Notes under the pieces: model-generated
What the model saw: only the letters and a program-made list of their open reading frames with translations
The model's database searches: none
Told to the model about the DNA's origin: nothing
Shown here: in pieces, positions 16,748 to 24,495 of the stretch
Layout: each line of letters begins with the position of its first letter
How positions within the stretch are numbered: the stretch's first letter is position 1
Assembly (NCBI GenBank): GCA_044841755.1
Contig: JAXOFM010000004.1
Coordinates: 186,001-250,000 of the forward strand
DNA length: 64,000 nucleotides
Source: CAZAPO01 sp044841755
GTDB taxonomy: Bacteria; Bacteroidota; Bacteroidia; Flavobacteriales; Flavobacteriaceae
Direction: 5' to 3'
Translations under genes and position numbers: made by a program

Positions 16748-17590
16748 TTAAAGCATTGAAGGTATTACCAAAAACGGGATATCTAAATGAAAGCCGATTT
16801 GATCTATTTTGGATTTGAAAAATAGTTTTTCAAAAAATGAATGTTTATTTTTTATCATTACTAATAGATTGATATTTGTTCTTCTCATAAAATTTGAAAT
16901 CGCTTCGGGCACAGTTTGATTACTTAAGCTATGAAAATAATGATTGGTGTTTTTTAAATAATCTACTAATAGTTCTTTGTTTTCTTCTTGCCGGTAAGAT
17001 AGGTTATAGCCGTATGATACATTCATTATGTTTACCTGAGATTGATATAAAGAAGCAATGTCTATTATTGGTTTTAGATGGTTTTCACCAAAGTTTACCT
17101 CATAGTCTGTAGGAAAAAGCATTTCTACTGGAGGATAAAACGGAAAATTTTCGGGAATTGCTAGAACAGGACATTTAGCACTCTTGATGACATGTACTGT
17201 ATTAGATCCCAATAGTATTTCTTTTAGGCCTGAAGCACCTTTAGTTCCCATAACAATGAGATCTAAAGTGGCATCTTCCTGTAGTTCTTTTATTTCCATT
17301 AAAAGGGTATTAAAGGAAGATATCTTTGTAAATATATGGTTCGGATTATTAAACTCCTTACCTATGCGTTTAACGATATCATCCAAGCCTTTTTCTGAAA
17401 CTTCTTTAACAAAGTTAATAGGGCTGAACCGAGATGGATTTGAGAGTAAGTACTCTTCATGATATACCGCAGGAGTATAAGTATTGAGTACTTGGAAATT
17501 ACACTTTTCATCTTTAAAAAGATGTAATGCATATTTTATTGCATTCCAGGAATTCTCGGAAAAATCTGTTGGTAATAATATATTTTTCAT
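16748..17590 (-). CDS. Universal stress protein, tandem UspA domains (2)
   Basis: 280 residues, two UspA domains; the first has LLPTDFSENSWNAIKYALHLF and the ATP loop VMGTKGASGLKEILLGSNTVHVI...CPVLAIP in split form, the second is degenerate. It starts 16 bp after the end of UspA-3, so the two form an operon transcribed from the Fnr-like promoter near 18500. Sequence similarity with the neighbours (DFSxNxWNAIKYA) shows that the three usp genes arose by tandem duplication. Confidence 0.9.
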   Translation of the reverse strand: MKNILLPTDFSENSWNAIKYALHLFKDEKCNFQVLNTYTPAVYHEEYLLSNPSRFSPINFVKEVSEKGLDDIVKRIGKEFNNPNHIFTKISSFNTLLMEIKELQEDATLDLIVMGTKGASGLKEILLGSNTVHVIKSAKCPVLAIPENFPFYPPVEMLFPTDYEVNFGENHLKPIIDIASLYQSQVNIMNVSYGYNLSYRQEENKELLVDYLKNTNHYFHSLSNQTVPEAISNFMRRTNINLLVMIKNKHSFFEKLFFKSKIDQIGFHLDIPFLVIPSML

Positions 17591-17606
17591 AACAGAGTGT
17601 TTATTG

Positions 17607-18464
17607 TTAATAACGCTTAATGTTTTGCAATGTTAAAAATGGGATATCAATATTTAAACTTATTTTGTCAATGGTCGATTGAAATAATATGTTCTCTAAA
17701 AACGAATGCGTTGTATTTACCATGACTAACATGTCAACACTATTTCCTTTTAAATAGGAGAAAATGGTATTTAAGATGTTTTTATTTTTTAAGGTTTTAA
17801 AATTAATATTGTTCTTGTCGAAGGCATCTTTAATAAAATTCTTATGATCTTGCTGGCGCATAGATAGTTTCTTACTTTTTGAAATATATAACATATCAAT
17901 AGTTGCACTAAATTTTGAAGCCATTTCACTCAATAATTTCAATTCTCTTCTGTTATATGGAATTATATAATTTGTTGGGAATATAATGTGCTTCAGAGAT
18001 TTGTATTCATAGTTTGCAGGAACAGCAAGTACTGGACATTGTACATATTTTAGAACTTGTAAGGTGTTGCTTCCAAATGTTATATTTCTGTCGTTAGTTT
18101 TACCGTGTGTTCCCATTACAATTAGGTCTATATCCTCATCATTTGATAGAAGTTCGACCTCATCTATTAGTAAATTATTTGAGGAGATCGTGTTATATTT
18201 GTGTTTTGGGTTAGAAGAATATTCACTAATATCTAGTAAAGTTTTGTTTAAAAACTCTTCAGATTTTTTGCCAACAATTTGAGTAATACTGTCAAGAGGT
18301 GCTTTCTGCAATAAATCCTTGTCCTCATAGATTTCGTCTTTATATGCGTGCATTATATAAAACTCACTAACTTCATATTTGAAAAGCTCTACGGCATATT
18401 TTATAGCATTCCATGCATTCTTAGAAAAATCGGTAGGAATTAATACTTTTCTCATTTTAAACAA
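17607..18464 (-). CDS. Universal stress protein, tandem UspA domains (3)
   Basis: 285 residues. The first UspA domain has LIPTDFSKNAWNAIKYAVELF and IVMGTHGKTNDRNITFGSNTLQV split by the usual spacing, then CPVLAVPANYE; the second half starts at HIIFPTNYIIPYNRREL and lacks the ATP loop. First gene of the UspA-3/UspA-2 operon. Upstream at the common spacing are a perfect palindrome and a partial -7 element. Confidence 0.9.
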   Translation of the reverse strand: MFKMRKVLIPTDFSKNAWNAIKYAVELFKYEVSEFYIMHAYKDEIYEDKDLLQKAPLDSITQIVGKKSEEFLNKTLLDISEYSSNPKHKYNTISSNNLLIDEVELLSNDEDIDLIVMGTHGKTNDRNITFGSNTLQVLKYVQCPVLAVPANYEYKSLKHIIFPTNYIIPYNRRELKLLSEMASKFSATIDMLYISKSKKLSMRQQDHKNFIKDAFDKNNINFKTLKNKNILNTIFSYLKGNSVDMLVMVNTTHSFLENILFQSTIDKISLNIDIPFLTLQNIKRY

Positions 18465-18477
18465 TTTAGAATTGCCT

Positions 18478-18520
18478 ATAAGTTAACTAGTGTCATTCAT
18501 TATTACTATGATATATATCA
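18478..18520 (-). promoter_or_regulatory. Fnr-like site and promoter of UspA-3/UspA-2
   Basis: TGATATATATCA (18509-18520) is identical to the palindrome upstream of UspA-1. At the same 29.5-bp distance the minus strand reads TAACTTAT (18485-18478), which keeps TA and TT of the -7 consensus but differs in the last two bases. Confidence 0.6.
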
Positions 18521-18547
18521 GTGTTTCAAAGCCTTAGTTTTAGGTTA

Positions 18548-18590
18548 TGACATATGTCATTGCGAATAATTGAATTGTTTCTGAACTTTG
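18548..18590 (+). promoter_or_regulatory. Fnr-like site and rightward promoter
   Basis: TGACATATGTCA (18548-18559) is a perfect palindrome, flanked by A and T to give 14 bp. On the plus strand 29.5 bp from its centre is GAACTTTG (18583-18590), one mismatch from TAnnTTTG. It would start a transcript with a 5' leader of about 215 bases ahead of the phosphatidyltransferase gene at 18809. Confidence 0.5.
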
Positions 18591-18646
18591 GGAGAGTAGA
18601 GAAAAATGATGATGTGAGGTTAATGTATCACTAGGATGTTATATAT

Positions 18647-18687
18647 AATTCTCATGAAAAATATCTGGTAAAAACCTTATGAGAATT
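18647..18687 (+). repeat. Inverted repeat in the long leader before 18809
   Basis: Nine-base arms 18647-18655 and 18679-18687 (AATTCTCAT / ATGAGAATT) could form a hairpin with a 23-base loop. No T run follows, so it does not look like a terminator. The rest of the 344-bp gap 18465-18808 holds the two Fnr-like sites and only very short ORFs; I see no further gene. Confidence 0.4.
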
Positions 18688-18808
18688 GATTTTGTAACAG
18701 TTGAAATGGAGATAGTTTAAATGAAGATAGATTTATTTGTAATCAATTTTTGTTTCCACTAAGAATAGTTTAGCTGTATTAATCTAAATGTAAACAAAAT
18801 GTTTTTAT

Positions 18809-19390
18809 ATGCTTACTTTCAAAAATTATAATATAGCCGATTGGTTTTCATTTTATCGCGTATTTGCTGCACCTTTTTTGTTAGTCTTAATTTTTTATGA
18901 TCTCAGAACCATTTTTACCTGGTTGTTGTTAGTGAGTTACTGTACCGACGCTATTGATGGTTTTCTCGCTAGAAAATTAAAAATTACCAGTCCAAGAGGA
19001 TCTCAACTGGATTCATTTGGAGATCAAGTAACCCTAATTATTGGGCTGATTGGCTTGTTTGCTTTTGAGAAACAATTCATTATGGATAACCTAATTATAA
19101 TATTAATTGCATTTGTACCGTATATTATTCAAATGCTTTTAGCCTATTATAAATATGGTAAGGCAACTGCATTTCATACGTATTTGGCTAAATTATCTGC
19201 CGTGGTACAAAGTGTTTTTATTCTATGGTCACTATTTTTCAACCCTGAATATACGCTCTTTTATATAATGATAGTAACAGGAATTTTAGAAACAGCAGAA
19301 GAAATTGTACTGATATTCATGCATGATAAATGGGTGTCAGATATTAAGGGAGTCTATGCGGCTTATAAGAATAAAAAGAAAAAAAATTGA
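18809..19390 (+). CDS. CDP-alcohol phosphatidyltransferase family membrane protein
   Basis: 193 residues, about five membrane segments. It carries the complete family motif D50-G51-x2-A54-R55-x8-G64-x3-D68-x3-D72 (DAIDGFLARKLKIT, then RGSQLDSFGD). It transfers a phosphatidyl group from a CDP-lipid to an alcohol at the inner membrane; whether the product is phosphatidylglycerol phosphate, phosphatidylinositol phosphate or another lipid cannot be told. A metallophosphoesterase gene follows 5 bp later, possibly acting on the phospholipid head group. Both lie in the island of lipid-transport and stress genes. Confidence 0.85.
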   Translation: MLTFKNYNIADWFSFYRVFAAPFLLVLIFYDLRTIFTWLLLVSYCTDAIDGFLARKLKITSPRGSQLDSFGDQVTLIIGLIGLFAFEKQFIMDNLIIILIAFVPYIIQMLLAYYKYGKATAFHTYLAKLSAVVQSVFILWSLFFNPEYTLFYIMIVTGILETAEEIVLIFMHDKWVSDIKGVYAAYKNKKKKN

Positions 19391-19395
19391 TTTAA

Positions 19396-20607
19396 ATGAG
19401 GTCTTACTCTTTCCTGACAATTCTTCTCTTATGTTTAGCAATTTTTATTGTTGATATACTAGCCTTTTATTGGTTGCAATCCATAACTAAATTTATTCCA
19501 TCCAAAGTATTACATAACACCATATATATAGCTTTCTGGAGTTTTTCAATAGGATTGGTTCTGGCCATACTTTTATTAAAAATGAGATTAGATAGTATTT
19601 TGCCTAGGCGTAAGCATTTAATTATTTCCTCATTATATGGTTTAACTGTATCATCATTTATCCCTAAGATTACATTTGTACTCATTATCAGTATTCTCTA
19701 CTATTCAAATTTTATATTTTCGGAAACCGAATCGGTCATTATTGTTCCTCTAGTCGGATTGTTATCTGGTTTTTTTCCATTCTTCGTAATTCTATATGGG
19801 ATTTTTATAACCGTATACAGATTTAAAGTTTATCACCATAAAATAAAGTTTGAGGAACTACCTAGGCAATTTAGAGGTCTTCGAATAGTACAATTATCGG
19901 ATCTTCATTTAGGAAGTTTTAATTACCGCTATCATATTTTAAAAAGAGCTATTGATATAATTAACCAATTAAAACCTGACCTTATTTTTATTACAGGTGA
20001 TTTGATCAATAATTATTCTTGGGAATTAAAAGGTTGGAATAAAATATTTAATGAGTTAAATGCTAAGGAAGGTAAGTTTTCTGTTTTAGGAAATCATGAT
20101 TATGGTGATTATAGCAAATGGAAATCACAACAAGAAAAAGAAAAAAACTTAGAAGAAGTTAAGACGTTTTACAAAGATATTGGTTTCACACTTTTATTAA
20201 ATGAAGCTGAATTATTAAAAAGAAATAATGAAAGTATTGCAATAATTGGGGTTGAAAACTGGGGGTTGCCTCCATTCAAGCAATATGGCAATTTATCTGA
20301 AGCTAAGGAATCTGTTCTACCGGTGCCATTTAAGATATTATTATCGCATGATCCTACTCACTGGAAAGAAGAAGTAGTTGGGAAAACAGATATTTCATTG
20401 ACATTTTCTGGGCATACACATGGTATGCAAGCAGGTTTTCAGTATAAGAATAAACGATGGAGCCCTATTAAGTACAAATATAAGCATTGGTCTGGTTTAT
20501 ATGGAATAGGAAAAAACTGGCTCTATGTAAACAGAGGATTAGGTTGGCTTGGATTCCCTGGAAGGTTGGGAATGCGGCCTGAGATAACTTTTATAGAATT
20601 AATTTAA
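19396..20607 (+). CDS. Membrane-anchored metallophosphoesterase
   Basis: 403 residues. About four hydrophobic segments fill residues 1-140, then a calcineurin-like phosphoesterase domain with the metal ligands in order: QLSDLHLGS, ITGDLINN, LGNHDYGDY, LLSHDP and SGHTHGMQ. This YkuE-like arrangement is common in Bacteroidota; some relatives cleave UDP-diacylglucosamine or other phospho-lipids, so a lipid substrate is plausible. It is co-transcribed with the phosphatidyltransferase gene upstream. Confidence 0.87.
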   Translation: MRSYSFLTILLLCLAIFIVDILAFYWLQSITKFIPSKVLHNTIYIAFWSFSIGLVLAILLLKMRLDSILPRRKHLIISSLYGLTVSSFIPKITFVLIISILYYSNFIFSETESVIIVPLVGLLSGFFPFFVILYGIFITVYRFKVYHHKIKFEELPRQFRGLRIVQLSDLHLGSFNYRYHILKRAIDIINQLKPDLIFITGDLINNYSWELKGWNKIFNELNAKEGKFSVLGNHDYGDYSKWKSQQEKEKNLEEVKTFYKDIGFTLLLNEAELLKRNNESIAIIGVENWGLPPFKQYGNLSEAKESVLPVPFKILLSHDPTHWKEEVVGKTDISLTFSGHTHGMQAGFQYKNKRWSPIKYKYKHWSGLYGIGKNWLYVNRGLGWLGFPGRLGMRPEITFIELI

Positions 20608-20639
20608 ATTGAATATTCATTCATATTTCGTCTAAATAA

Positions 20640-21137
20640 CTACTTATTTTTAAACCCAATTTGGTTTTTAATATTAGGAACTTCCCATTTAATCATTTGT
20701 TTTAAAAACTCATCCACTTTCTCAATAATTATTTTTTCAGAAATATTTGAGGGTCTGTATGTTTCTAATTCAATACTGCTTTTCTCTAATGGGATTTGAT
20801 CAACATAAGGTAAAAGAATAAAGGTATGAACATCTCCGCTATACGACTGCGAAAACACTAGTGAACCGCCCGGAATAAACTGATATGCAGGTATTTGGTT
20901 CGTACAATCAATGAGGTCTTTAGGAAAGGAATCGAATGTTATATTGATGGCTTCATTTGACCCTATCCAATTAAGTTCTTGTACTTTCCAACCAATCTTA
21001 TATTGGTTGCAAATAGCTGTTAGGGTATTTTTGATCAATACTTTCGTCTTAGTTTGCCAGGTGGTTTTTTTATCTACTACCGTTTTTATAGAAACTTTAT
21101 AATCTTGAATACGTTCTTCTAAATGTTCAATTTTCAT
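20640..21137 (-). CDS. Hypothetical protein at the end of the mla operon
   Basis: 165 residues, no signal or membrane segment, and no family I recognise. The N-terminal third is helical (IEHLEERIQDYKVSIKTVV), the middle contains IGSNEAINITFDSFP and a Gly-rich FIPGGSLVFSQSYSGDVHTFI, and the C-terminus is helical (DEFLKQMIKWEVPNIK). It starts 8 bp after mlaD ends, so it is probably translated from the same mRNA as mlaEFD and may be a regulator or partner of the transporter. That is inference from position only. Confidence 0.65.
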   Translation of the reverse strand: MKIEHLEERIQDYKVSIKTVVDKKTTWQTKTKVLIKNTLTAICNQYKIGWKVQELNWIGSNEAINITFDSFPKDLIDCTNQIPAYQFIPGGSLVFSQSYSGDVHTFILLPYVDQIPLEKSSIELETYRPSNISEKIIIEKVDEFLKQMIKWEVPNIKNQIGFKNK

Positions 21138-21145
21138 TTTTAATA

Positions 21146-22135
21146 TTAATTTTTGTCTTTTTTTTGTTTTTTCTCTTGACGCTCAAGTTTTTTAAAATAC
21201 CCTCTAGTTAAGAAGTTATGTTTTAGCGCTTCCATATTTTGATTGAACTTATCTGTTCCTTCATTAATGTTCTTTAAAGTCGATCTAATACTATTTACCA
21301 ATGCGGTATCGGTTGTGACATAATTTAAAGCACCTTCACTAGAATTAATTTTAGTGATCGTTTCATTAATATTTTTAGCAACTGAATCAATCTCTTTGCT
21401 TGAGTTTTCCAGATGTGTAATTACATCTTTTAATTTATTTCCAGAAATAGTATCATTCATAAGCATACCCAGTACTGTTTCGTTATTGGTTTTTAGAGAG
21501 GTGATAATACTATTTAATTCATTTATGGTCTTGGTGGCGCTGCTGCTTGCAATCCTAAGATTTGTAATAGACTGTTTTAAATCTTTTGCCATTAGCGAAT
21601 CATTAAGTAAAAGAGCTACAGAACCTTTACCTTTGACCATAGCAGTAGTTATTTTCACTAAATCCGAAGTTAAAATTGCTGCGTTTTCAGAACTAACACT
21701 TAAGGTGCTTAGGATATCATCGGCACCTATTTTACTGAAAGACTCTATGGTATCGCCATTGCTAATTACTTCGGAATGACCATTTCCTGGAACTATGTTT
21801 ACGATCATATTACCCACCAAGCCGTCTGAGCCAATGGTTGCGATGGCGTCTTTTTTAATATGCATAATGATCTTCTCATCTATATTCATATCGACCTTTA
21901 TGGTAGAATCATTGATCATAGTAATGGTTTTAACAGTCCCAATATCAATTCCCGAGAAGCGCACATTATTACCGTTTTGCAATCCATTCACATTTTGGAA
22001 ATAAGCACTAATGGTAAAAGTCTTCTTGAACATATTTTGCTGCTGTCCAATAAGGTAAACACCAACAATAAAAAGTATACTTCCAATAATGATAAATATT
22101 CCTAACCTTAGTTTTTGTGAGCTTGTATTTTTCAT
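21146..22135 (-). CDS. mlaD: MlaD-like MCE-domain lipid-transport protein
   Basis: 329 residues: one N-terminal membrane helix (LGIFIIIGSILFIVGVYLIG), then an MCE domain at about 35-125 (VNGLQNGNNVRFSGIDIGTV, KKDAIATIGSDGLVGNMIV), then a long helical region and a basic tail KKLERQEKKQKK. It is the substrate-binding periplasmic subunit of an Mla-type ABC system moving phospholipid between the outer and inner membranes. It follows mlaF by 5 bp. A damaged second copy of the gene lies at 12281-13036. Confidence 0.9.
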   Translation of the reverse strand: MKNTSSQKLRLGIFIIIGSILFIVGVYLIGQQQNMFKKTFTISAYFQNVNGLQNGNNVRFSGIDIGTVKTITMINDSTIKVDMNIDEKIIMHIKKDAIATIGSDGLVGNMIVNIVPGNGHSEVISNGDTIESFSKIGADDILSTLSVSSENAAILTSDLVKITTAMVKGKGSVALLLNDSLMAKDLKQSITNLRIASSSATKTINELNSIITSLKTNNETVLGMLMNDTISGNKLKDVITHLENSSKEIDSVAKNINETITKINSSEGALNYVTTDTALVNSIRSTLKNINEGTDKFNQNMEALKHNFLTRGYFKKLERQEKKQKKDKN

Positions 22136-22140
22136 GATCG

Positions 22141-22902
22141 TTAATGTTTAAAAAAAGCTTTGATTTTTGGATCTGTCGAAGACGATAGTTCAGCATATGT
22201 ACCAACAGCATAGTCAATACCGTCAATCAACAAGATCATTCTGTCTGAGATAACACGAGCACAATCAACATCATGTGTAATTATTAATGAGGACGTTCCA
22301 TATTTTTTCTGAATGTCTTGCATCAGGATAATGATCTCTTTTGCTGTAATAGGATCTAAACCACTAGTAGGTTCGTCATATAAGATGATTTTAGGTCGTA
22401 ATATGAGGGTTCGTGCTAAAGCAACACGGCGTTTCATCCCTCCAGATAATTCAGAAGGCATTAAATCTACAGTATGTGCAAGTCCTACGTTTTCAAGTGC
22501 CTCAATCACAAGCTGCTCGGTATCGATCTGTTCACCAAATTTTTCTGTGTGACGACGCAATGGAAATTCCAGGTTCTCTCTTACCGTCATAGAGTCGTAC
22601 AATGCACTACCCTGGAACAGAAACCCGATATCCGCACGTAAAGTATCCAAGGCCTCTTGATCTAGCCTGGTGATATCTTTGTGCATTACCGAGATGGTAC
22701 CTCTATCGGCTTCCAATAAACCAACTAAACATTTGATCATAACCGATTTTCCTGAACCAGATTTACCCATAATCACCAAGCTCTCTCCTTGAAACAGATG
22801 CATATTAAATCCGTTAAGCACATGGTTATCGCCAAAGCTCTTATACAGGTCTGTAATCTGCAAAACGATATCTCGGTTGGATGTATTCATGTTTGTTGTC
22901 AT
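22141..22902 (-). CDS. mlaF: MlaF-like ABC transporter ATPase
   Basis: 253 residues with Walker A GKSGSGKSVMIKC, the Q-loop near FLFQGSALYDSM, the ABC signature ELSGGMKRRVALART, Walker B IILYDEPTSGLD and H-loop ITHD. The basic signature and the DSMTVRENLEFPL motif are typical of the lipid-importer ATPases (MlaF, Mkl). It overlaps the mlaE stop by four bases and is followed by mlaD, the usual gene order E-F-D. Confidence 0.92.
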   Translation of the reverse strand: MTTNMNTSNRDIVLQITDLYKSFGDNHVLNGFNMHLFQGESLVIMGKSGSGKSVMIKCLVGLLEADRGTISVMHKDITRLDQEALDTLRADIGFLFQGSALYDSMTVRENLEFPLRRHTEKFGEQIDTEQLVIEALENVGLAHTVDLMPSELSGGMKRRVALARTLILRPKIILYDEPTSGLDPITAKEIIILMQDIQKKYGTSSLIITHDVDCARVISDRMILLIDGIDYAVGTYAELSSSTDPKIKAFFKH

Positions 22903-23681
22903 AAATCGTAAAAAATATCGGTTACAAATACTGCGATGAAATCAATAATAAAAAGTAATAGGGAGGTAAAAACCACAGCAGAGTTCGCTGCTTTACCGAC
23001 GCCTTCTGTTCCTTTTTCACAATTGTATCCTTTAAAGCATCCCACGATTCCAATTGCAAGCCCAAAGAAAAAGGTTTTTATTGTTGCAGGAATAATATCC
23101 CCAAATTCCAATGCATCAAATACTTGATTGAAGTAGAGTGTAAATGACACAGAACCTTTAACATTTTCAACCAGAAAGGATCCAAAAATTGCAATAAAGT
23201 CCCCAATAATAACTAATAATGGAAGCATTAGGGTTACCGCTAACACACGGGTAACGACCAGAAATTTAAATGGATTCGTACCAGACACCTCCATAGCATC
23301 AATTTGTTCGGTTACACGCATCGAACCTAATTCTGCACCAATACCTGATCCAATTCTACCAGCGCATACTAATGCGGTAATGATAGGGCCAACTTCTCTA
23401 ACTATAGAAATACTGACCATGGACGGCATCCATGATACTGCTCCAAATTCCATTAATGTAGGCCTTGTTTGTAAGGTTAATACAAGACCAATGATAAAAC
23501 CAGTGATACCAACCAACAATAAGGAGCGATTCCCCATATTATAGCATTGCCTAATCAATTCCTTATATTCAAACGGTCTTTGAAAAGCAACCCTAAAATA
23601 GCGCATGGTAAACAACGACAATTCTCCAATTTCTATTAAAAAGGATCTAACTTGTGTTCTTATATTGTTTATTTCAAGCAT
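22899..23681 (-). CDS. mlaE: MlaE-like ABC transporter permease
   Basis: 260 residues, about five or six membrane segments with the conserved MlaE block AGRIGSGIGAELGSMRVTEQ and IDAMEVSGTNPFKFLVVTRV. It is the integral membrane part of the phospholipid transporter. As first gene of the operon it has a Fnr-like palindrome and an exact TAnnTTTG element upstream, with a predicted 5' leader of about 18 bases. Confidence 0.92.
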   Translation of the reverse strand: MLEINNIRTQVRSFLIEIGELSLFTMRYFRVAFQRPFEYKELIRQCYNMGNRSLLLVGITGFIIGLVLTLQTRPTLMEFGAVSWMPSMVSISIVREVGPIITALVCAGRIGSGIGAELGSMRVTEQIDAMEVSGTNPFKFLVVTRVLAVTLMLPLLVIIGDFIAIFGSFLVENVKGSVSFTLYFNQVFDALEFGDIIPATIKTFFFGLAIGIVGCFKGYNCEKGTEGVGKAANSAVVFTSLLLFIIDFIAVFVTDIFYDL

Positions 23682-23703
23682 AACAAGTGAAATCGAGCTG
23701 TAT

Positions 23704-23746
23704 CAAAGTTAGCGTAAAAGTAGTTTCAATAAAATGACATAAATCA
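23704..23746 (-). promoter_or_regulatory. Fnr-like site and promoter of the mla operon
   Basis: TGACATAAATCA (23735-23746; one mismatch between half-sites) followed on the minus strand, 29.5 bp from the centre, by TAACTTTG (23711-23704), an exact TAnnTTTG match. The geometry is identical to that at UspA-1. Confidence 0.65.
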
Positions 23747-23757
23747 TAACCGAGAAC

Positions 23758-23800
23758 TGATAATTATCATTGTTTGTTTGATATGAAGTTCAGATATTTA
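23758..23800 (+). promoter_or_regulatory. Fnr-like site and promoter of the coiled-coil gene
   Basis: The perfect palindrome TGATAATTATCA (23758-23769) is followed at the common spacing by GATATTTA (23793-23800), a weak -7 match (A and TTT kept). It lies 23 bp, centre to centre, from the mla operon site, giving a divergent pair of separate sites. Confidence 0.45.
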
Positions 23801-23823
23801 ATCGAATCATAAATCTATAAGTC

Positions 23824-24426
23824 ATGAAAAATCAAGAGGACGTTCAATTTATGGATAAAGTAATTGAAGCACTTAGAAAAACGGCTGTAGAGTTAGAAGA
23901 ATTTAGAGTTCAAGCTGCCTTAGGTAAAGCAGAGGCTCAGGACAAGTACGAGGAGGTTAAAAAGAATTTTAACTTGTTTATACATGACAATGAGCACAAA
24001 GTCAAAGGAATAAAAGTAAAAATAGAAGAACTCAATACTAAGTTCGATGAACTTCGTGTTCAGTTAGCTCTGGGTAAAGCTGAGACGAAAGAGATCTTTA
24101 GAAAGCAGAAGAAAGATCTGCTTAAAACGCTACATGAAATTGAAGTTAAAATCAAAACTAATGAGACTTTAAATAGAATGTATGCATTGACCTTAATTGA
24201 AATAGAAATATTTAAGGTTCAATTGGAGATTTTAGAGCAAAAGTATATAAAAGGAAAAAAGGAGGCTAAAGCAAGTTTTGAGAAAGGTAAATTAGAATTT
24301 AATTCCTTTATCGATAGACTTAGGACCAAGTATGGTAAACAAAAGGAAGTTACCAAGCTAGAACATTTTCAGAATGAAATATCTGAAGCCTTCCATCATT
24401 TTAAGAATGCATTTGCTAAGCCCTAA
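23824..24426 (+). CDS. Coiled-coil protein with three internal repeats
   Basis: 200 residues, almost wholly helical and charged, with no signal or membrane segment. Three related units are visible: ELEEFRVQAALGKAEAQDKY, FDELRVQLALGKAETKEIF and IEIFKVQLEILEQKYIKGKK. The first two share the core FRVQxALGKAEA. This recalls helical bundle proteins bound to lipid surfaces or the envelope, but I do not recognise the family. It is divergently oriented to the mla operon, has its own Fnr-like site and is followed by a strong terminator, so it is a single-gene unit within the stress island. Confidence 0.75.
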   Translation: MKNQEDVQFMDKVIEALRKTAVELEEFRVQAALGKAEAQDKYEEVKKNFNLFIHDNEHKVKGIKVKIEELNTKFDELRVQLALGKAETKEIFRKQKKDLLKTLHEIEVKIKTNETLNRMYALTLIEIEIFKVQLEILEQKYIKGKKEAKASFEKGKLEFNSFIDRLRTKYGKQKEVTKLEHFQNEISEAFHHFKNAFAKP

Positions 24427-24447
24427 GATTTAGATATTTAGAAGTAA

Positions 24448-24476
24448 AAGGCGCACTAATTAGTGCGCCTTTTTTT
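24448..24476 (+). terminator. Intrinsic terminator between convergent genes
   Basis: A continuous palindrome (24448-24471, arms rich in GCGC) with T residues to 24476. It follows the coiled-coil gene and lies 20 bp before the end of the convergent AarF gene, with a run of A on the other side, so it could serve both. Confidence 0.85.
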
Positions 24477-24495
24477 ACAATTACATTTAAATTAT

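Noticed and set aside
18595..18808. Very short ORFs in the leader before the phosphatidyltransferase
   Set aside because: All have fewer than 15 codons, with no codon enrichment that would suggest a leader peptide.
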